NCBI GenBank assembly: GCA_050951505.1
Contig: JBMNJE010000011.1
Span: 744,001-808,000 of the forward strand
DNA from: DUOA01 sp012839095
Lineage (GTDB): Bacteria; Bacillota; Clostridia; Caldicoprobacterales; DTU083
Reading direction: 5' to 3'
DNA: 64,000 bases
Position 1 is the stretch's first letter; every line of letters begins with the position of its first letter. The position numbers and the translations under genes were made by a program. Under the pieces are notes generated by a model, which was given only the letters and a program-made list of their open reading frames with translations, was not told the DNA's origin and did not search any database. Of this stretch, positions 60,603 through 64,000 are shown one piece after another.

Positions 60603-61790
60603 CTAGCCGCTGATAACCTCTTTTTCTATTAGATTTTTACTTTTATTTTTAGCTCTATATAATAACTGATCAACCTTTTTAAATAAGCTGGCCAATTCAT
60701 CAGTCTCTAACTCTATGACGCCGCCGCTTATTGTTACTACCAGATCATTTTCCCATTCCAGCTCCAGAATCTTTTTTCGGATACGCTCCATCATGGCATA
60801 TCCTTCTTCTCTGCTGGTGTCACGCAAAATAACTAGAAATTCATCGCCTCCATAACGCCCTACAATATCATCCTGCCTTAGGTTACTCATTATTGTACTG
60901 ACTATCCGTTTTAAGACATAATCTCCATATAAATGTCCGTATGTATCATTGATAAATTTAAAGTTATCAATATCGACCATGGCTACCGTCAGCTTTTTAT
61001 CTTTATTGTGCGAAGTCTCAAGCTCTTCTTCTAAGCAGGCAGTAACAAACCTCCTGTTAAAGGCTCCTGTCAAATAATCTGTAATTGACAACTTTTGCAG
61101 CTTTTGTTTTTCCTCATACAGCAGCTTATTCAGTTTTTCCTCTTTTTCTTTTGCTTTAATGAACTCAGCATTTCTTCTTTCCAGCATTCTGTTCTTAGCT
61201 TCTATCTCCTTGTTCTTTTCCTCAAGGGTGACCAGGTATTGCTTGGATTTCCAGATTTCGTCCATATAGCCGTCTATAAGAACAGAAATCAAAACTACAA
61301 CGGAGAACAAACAAATAAACAAACCAAAAGTTAAATCTATATACCTAACTAACTCAGAGTCATATCCTATTACCAAGTCCGGTCTCTGATACTCAAAAAA
61401 CATTAACAGCCCAACAACCAATGTAAAAAGAAAAAAGATTATCTTTCTTTGTAATCCAAAAAGTAACAAGGCGATTATCCCTGCATTTATAATCATATAA
61501 TATGGTATGCTGGCGTGAGTTCCCCCAGTAATAAGCCACATGATTGGAAAAAAAACAAAACTTAAGAAAATTACAACTATTAATGACAGAAGTTCATAAT
61601 TCCGGCTGATTTTGAAAGCTGCATACAACCCCACTGTAATAACACCACAAGCAAAGGTTATCAATGTAACTGCTGTTCCTAAACCCAGAAAATAATTCAT
61701 TAAACTACAGGAAAATGACATACAGATACCAACCAGGAAAACTGCATTAAATACCCGGTACCTTAAAGAAGCATTCTTTTCATTCTTCAT
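60603..61790 (-). CDS. Membrane-bound diguanylate cyclase (GGDEF)
   Basis: Makes cyclic di-GMP from two GTP. The 395 residues start with about six membrane helices (1-180), then a coiled coil rich in Glu and Lys (about 185-225), then the GGDEF domain. The active loop is GRYGGDEF, intact, and the inhibitory I-site RQDD lies exactly five residues before it. DYLTGAFNRRF is the conserved entry motif. The N-terminal region may sense a membrane signal. It complements the probable phosphodiesterase at 21346-23619. Confidence 0.92.
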   Translation of the reverse strand: MKNEKNASLRYRVFNAVFLVGICMSFSCSLMNYFLGLGTAVTLITFACGVITVGLYAAFKISRNYELLSLIVVIFLSFVFFPIMWLITGGTHASIPYYMIINAGIIALLLFGLQRKIIFFLFTLVVGLLMFFEYQRPDLVIGYDSELVRYIDLTFGLFICLFSVVVLISVLIDGYMDEIWKSKQYLVTLEEKNKEIEAKNRMLERRNAEFIKAKEKEEKLNKLLYEEKQKLQKLSITDYLTGAFNRRFVTACLEEELETSHNKDKKLTVAMVDIDNFKFINDTYGHLYGDYVLKRIVSTIMSNLRQDDIVGRYGGDEFLVILRDTSREEGYAMMERIRKKILELEWENDLVVTISGGVIELETDELASLFKKVDQLLYRAKNKSKNLIEKEVISG

Positions 61791-62196
61791 TTGTAATCCT
61801 CCGACAGCTGGACAGAGCCAGTGATAATAATATTATAAAGCACATATCAAGCTTAATGCTCAATTCCAACCTGCTATCGTCTATCTTTAATGATTTAATA
61901 AGAATGAACGCTCTGGCATCCGCAGCTAATGTAGAGATGTTTATTTCTCTGAAATATATAAATTTTCCATTCTTTGCTATGATTTTAACATGGGAAAACA
62001 TTAAAAACAAGATTTTATTGCAAGAACAAGAATCAATGTAACATGTCCCACAATCTGGTCTTTCCACACAGAGTTTCTCTCATTTGTCCCGCGAGTATAG
62101 CAATTTCAGGTAGTTCAGCCATTTAATTACCCCTATTCGTTTTTCTTTGTAGACTAGACCAGAGTCTTTCCTGACGGATGAATAGTCACATTGTTA
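61791..62196. other. Intergenic interval without recognised features
   Basis: About 400 bases of A+T-rich DNA between the diguanylate cyclase and the HD-domain gene. Short frames here lack ribosome sites and resemble no family. The promoter of the cyclase gene must lie in its left part, but no clear pair of boxes stands out. Confidence 0.5.
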
Positions 62197-62805
62197 CTAA
62201 GGGTTTTGCACCATGAGCTGTTCGACAGCATCTTCGGAGGTAGACATAGCCATAAGAGTCATGGAAAGAAGTTTATCAAGCTCCCATCCAAGCAAATTAG
62301 CACCACGCTCGATTACATCTCTCGAGCAGCCGGCAGCAAAGCTTTTGTCTTTGTATTTCTTTTTGATAGATTTTAGTTTCATGTCCTTTGTACTTTTTGA
62401 AGGTCGCACAAGAGCCGCTGCCCAAATAAGTCCTGTCAGTTCATCCACAGCATAGAGTACTTTTTCCATCACATGCTCAGGTGCAATTTCAATTGTGATT
62501 CCACTTCCTACAGTAATTCCATATCCATGAGAGACAGCACTACGTATGATATCTTCTCCTACACCACCTTCACGAAGCAGTTCTGGAGCCTTTAGGCAGT
62601 GTTCCTCCGGATAAAACTCAAAGTCGATATCATGTAACAACCCAACAATTCCCCAGTATTCTGTCTCATCCCCATACCCTAATTCATTGGCAAACCATTT
62701 CATAACAGCCTCAACTGTCAGTGCATGCCGAATATGAAAAGGATCCTTATTATATGTCCTGAATAATGCAAAGGCCTCATCTCTAGTTATATATCCCATC
62801 ATCAT
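62197..62805 (-). CDS. HD-domain phosphohydrolase-like protein
   Basis: A 202-residue HD-domain protein. The metal-binding motif is GLLHDIDFEFYPEEH (about 54-68), with a further His in HIRHALTVEA near residue 22 and the final Asp in YAVDELTGLIWA. This compact type is usually annotated as hydrolase or HDIG-domain protein acting on nucleotides; substrate unknown. Three ATG codons in a row follow AAGGGAAGGT, and any may be used. It lies 84 bases downstream of the BrnQ gene on the same strand. Confidence 0.85.
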   Translation of the reverse strand: MMMGYITRDEAFALFRTYNKDPFHIRHALTVEAVMKWFANELGYGDETEYWGIVGLLHDIDFEFYPEEHCLKAPELLREGGVGEDIIRSAVSHGYGITVGSGITIEIAPEHVMEKVLYAVDELTGLIWAAALVRPSKSTKDMKLKSIKKKYKDKSFAAGCSRDVIERGANLLGWELDKLLSMTLMAMSTSEDAVEQLMVQNP

Positions 62806-62889
62806 ACCTTCCCTTCAAAAAATAGATTATCCTTGGTTTGTCTTAGGCATCATGAGCTTTCATTGTTATAGTAATAGCAAATTACTCAG

Positions 62890-64000
62890 TCAGATCTTGG
62901 TCAACACTTGGGAACTATCAGATTTTCCTCTGATTCTCCATATGATGAGTCCTATGATAAAACCCGCTAACGCCGGTATAATCCAGCCAAACCCATAATC
63001 AAACCCCGGTAAATACATCTGAGCAAAATCAATCATCTTCTTTATGATTGTAGTATCTTTAATCGTTTCCGGCAGAGCATTTATAAAATCGAAAAATGCT
63101 GCAAGCAATGTAAATACTGTCGTCCACCTGTATATATCCTTCTGCTTATTAATAATCGGTGCTAATAGTGATAATATGATCAATGTAATTGCAAGTGGAT
63201 AAAGAAACATCAGTACCGGTATCGATAATTGAATAATTTTATTTAACCCGAAATTAGCAATGACAAAAGAAAATACCGTAAATATAACAGCGTACTTATT
63301 ATATGAAACAGATTCGGGGAACATTTCACTGAACATTTGCGAACATGAAGTAATTAAACCAATGGCCGTTTTCAAACAGGCAACTGTTACAATGGCAGCC
63401 AGCAATACTTTGCCAATAAATCCAAAGTAATGCTCACTGACCATGGACATAATTCTTCCCCCATTATCAGTTCTGATAACGCTGCCTAAGCTGGTTGCTC
63501 CCATATAAGCTAATGATGCATAAATAACGCTCATTCCGACAAGACATACTAAACCTGATTTGAAAATTTCAATGGCTTTCCTTTTTCGGTTGTTTATGCC
63601 TAACTTTTCTATGTTTGAGATAATAACAATTGCAAAGGCAAGTGAAGCTAAAGCGTCCATAGTGTTGTAGCCATTCAATATGCCTGTAAACAATGGCTTA
63701 TCGATGTAGTTTGCCTGTGCCGCATACTGACTCAGCCGTCCCATTGGGTTTATATACGTTGCAATTACTAATATTGATAAAAGCGCTACAAAAATAGGGG
63801 TAAGATATTTACCAACCCAGTCTAAAATTCTTCCTGGTCGCAGAGAAAAATAAAGTGTAACCGTGAAGAAGGTTAATGAAAAAATAAATAATCCGATTCG
63901 CAGGTATTCCTCTGCAATAAAGGGATTCAACCCTACCTCAAATGCAACTGTAGCAGTACGCGGAATAGCAAATAATGGCCCAATTGTCAGATACAGCATA
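62890..64000 (-). CDS. brnQ: Branched-chain amino acid transporter BrnQ (N-terminus outside window)
   Basis: A sodium- or proton-coupled importer of leucine, isoleucine and valine of the LIVCS family. The frame runs off the right edge, leaving about 370 of the usual 430-450 residues. It opens with GPLFAIPRTATVAFEVGLNP, the typical BrnQ segment after helix 2, and continues with YLTPIFVALLSILVI, LTGILNGYNTMDALASLAFA-type GYNTMDALASLAFAIVI, and about nine further helices, ending in a short basic tail. Nothing in the sequence indicates how it is regulated because the promoter is outside the window. Confidence 0.9.
   Translation of the reverse strand, partial: MLYLTIGPLFAIPRTATVAFEVGLNPFIAEEYLRIGLFIFSLTFFTVTLYFSLRPGRILDWVGKYLTPIFVALLSILVIATYINPMGRLSQYAAQANYIDKPLFTGILNGYNTMDALASLAFAIVIISNIEKLGINNRKRKAIEIFKSGLVCLVGMSVIYASLAYMGATSLGSVIRTDNGGRIMSMVSEHYFGFIGKVLLAAIVTVACLKTAIGLITSCSQMFSEMFPESVSYNKYAVIFTVFSFVIANFGLNKIIQLSIPVLMFLYPLAITLIILSLLAPIINKQKDIYRWTTVFTLLAAFFDFINALPETIKDTTIIKKMIDFAQMYLPGFDYGFGWIIPALAGFIIGLIIWRIRGKSDSSQVLTKI

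Noticed and set aside
61780..62067. 95-residue minus-strand frame upstream of the diguanylate cyclase
   Set aside because: Overlaps the cyclase start, has no ribosome site and resembles nothing; likely chance.
1..64000. CRISPR array, prophage, insertion sequence or tRNA/rRNA genes
   Set aside because: No regularly spaced repeats, transposase, integrase or capsid genes, and no clover-leaf tRNA or rRNA segments were recognised on reading both strands.

Overview
The window looks like chromosomal DNA of an anaerobic, low-GC Gram-positive bacterium of the class Clostridia or a close relative. Signs of this are PPi-type phosphofructokinase, siroheme sulfite-reductase and polyferredoxin genes, an acetamidase family enzyme, strong AGGAGG ribosome sites, frequent TTG and GTG starts, and lipoprotein signal peptides. 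The placement is inferred from gene content, not from a marker gene. No rRNA, tRNA, CRISPR array, transposase or phage gene was found. Most genes lie on the minus strand.

Layout: 1-9.4 kb holds the start of a PfkB-type sugar kinase, PPi-phosphofructokinase, a lipoprotein, a two-gene unit (surface transglutaminase-like protein plus a stand-alone adenylating enzyme), lipoate ligase, a small membrane protein, an aldose epimerase-like protein and an MFS transporter. 9.6-16.5 kb holds a broken ECF sigma gene, a PAP2 phosphatase, an SDR oxidoreductase, a short UvrC-like nuclease, a cyclic 2,3-diphosphoglycerate synthetase-like GTPase that seems to start at ATT, and a DegV plus alpha/beta-hydrolase pair. 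16.5-21.3 kb is an RND efflux pump with a long extracytoplasmic insertion carrying three tandem repeats, co-transcribed with its TetR regulator and preceded by a promoter and a perfect operator palindrome. 21.3-27 kb has a GGDEF/EAL protein and an operon of an epimerase, a DapA-like aldolase and two half-size permeases.

27-31 kb is a redox section: flavin reductase, a decayed [2Fe-2S] gene, an HTH protein fused to a superoxide-reductase-like domain, an iron-chaperone-like protein, a membrane polyferredoxin and a Crp/Fnr regulator. 31-37.3 kb is an operon of an atypical radical SAM protein, a GyrI-like protein and two ABC exporter halves, next to a TipA-like MerR gene with a 19-bp-spacer promoter. 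37.4-42.3 kb has a DODA-type dioxygenase, exonuclease III, a dead VOC gene and a padR-DUF1700-SDR-SDR operon under a consensus promoter.

42.4-52.5 kb is the best supported functional cluster: an SDR, an iron-type alcohol dehydrogenase, a LysR regulator (YeiE-like by context), CoA-disulfide reductase with a rhodanese domain, an AsrC-like sulfite reductase, a YeiH exporter, and a convergent iron/cobalamin-type ABC importer. A 19-bp dyad beside the LysR gene recurs with 16 of 19 positions identical upstream of the ABC importer, suggesting one sulfur/iron regulon. 52.6-64 kb holds a carboxylesterase, an S41 peptidase, an unusual zinc-ribbon/helix-hairpin-helix/sigma-region-4-like protein, remnants of YciI and MGMT-type genes, a formamidase-amino acid permease pair, a diguanylate cyclase, an HD-domain protein and a BrnQ transporter cut by the window edge.
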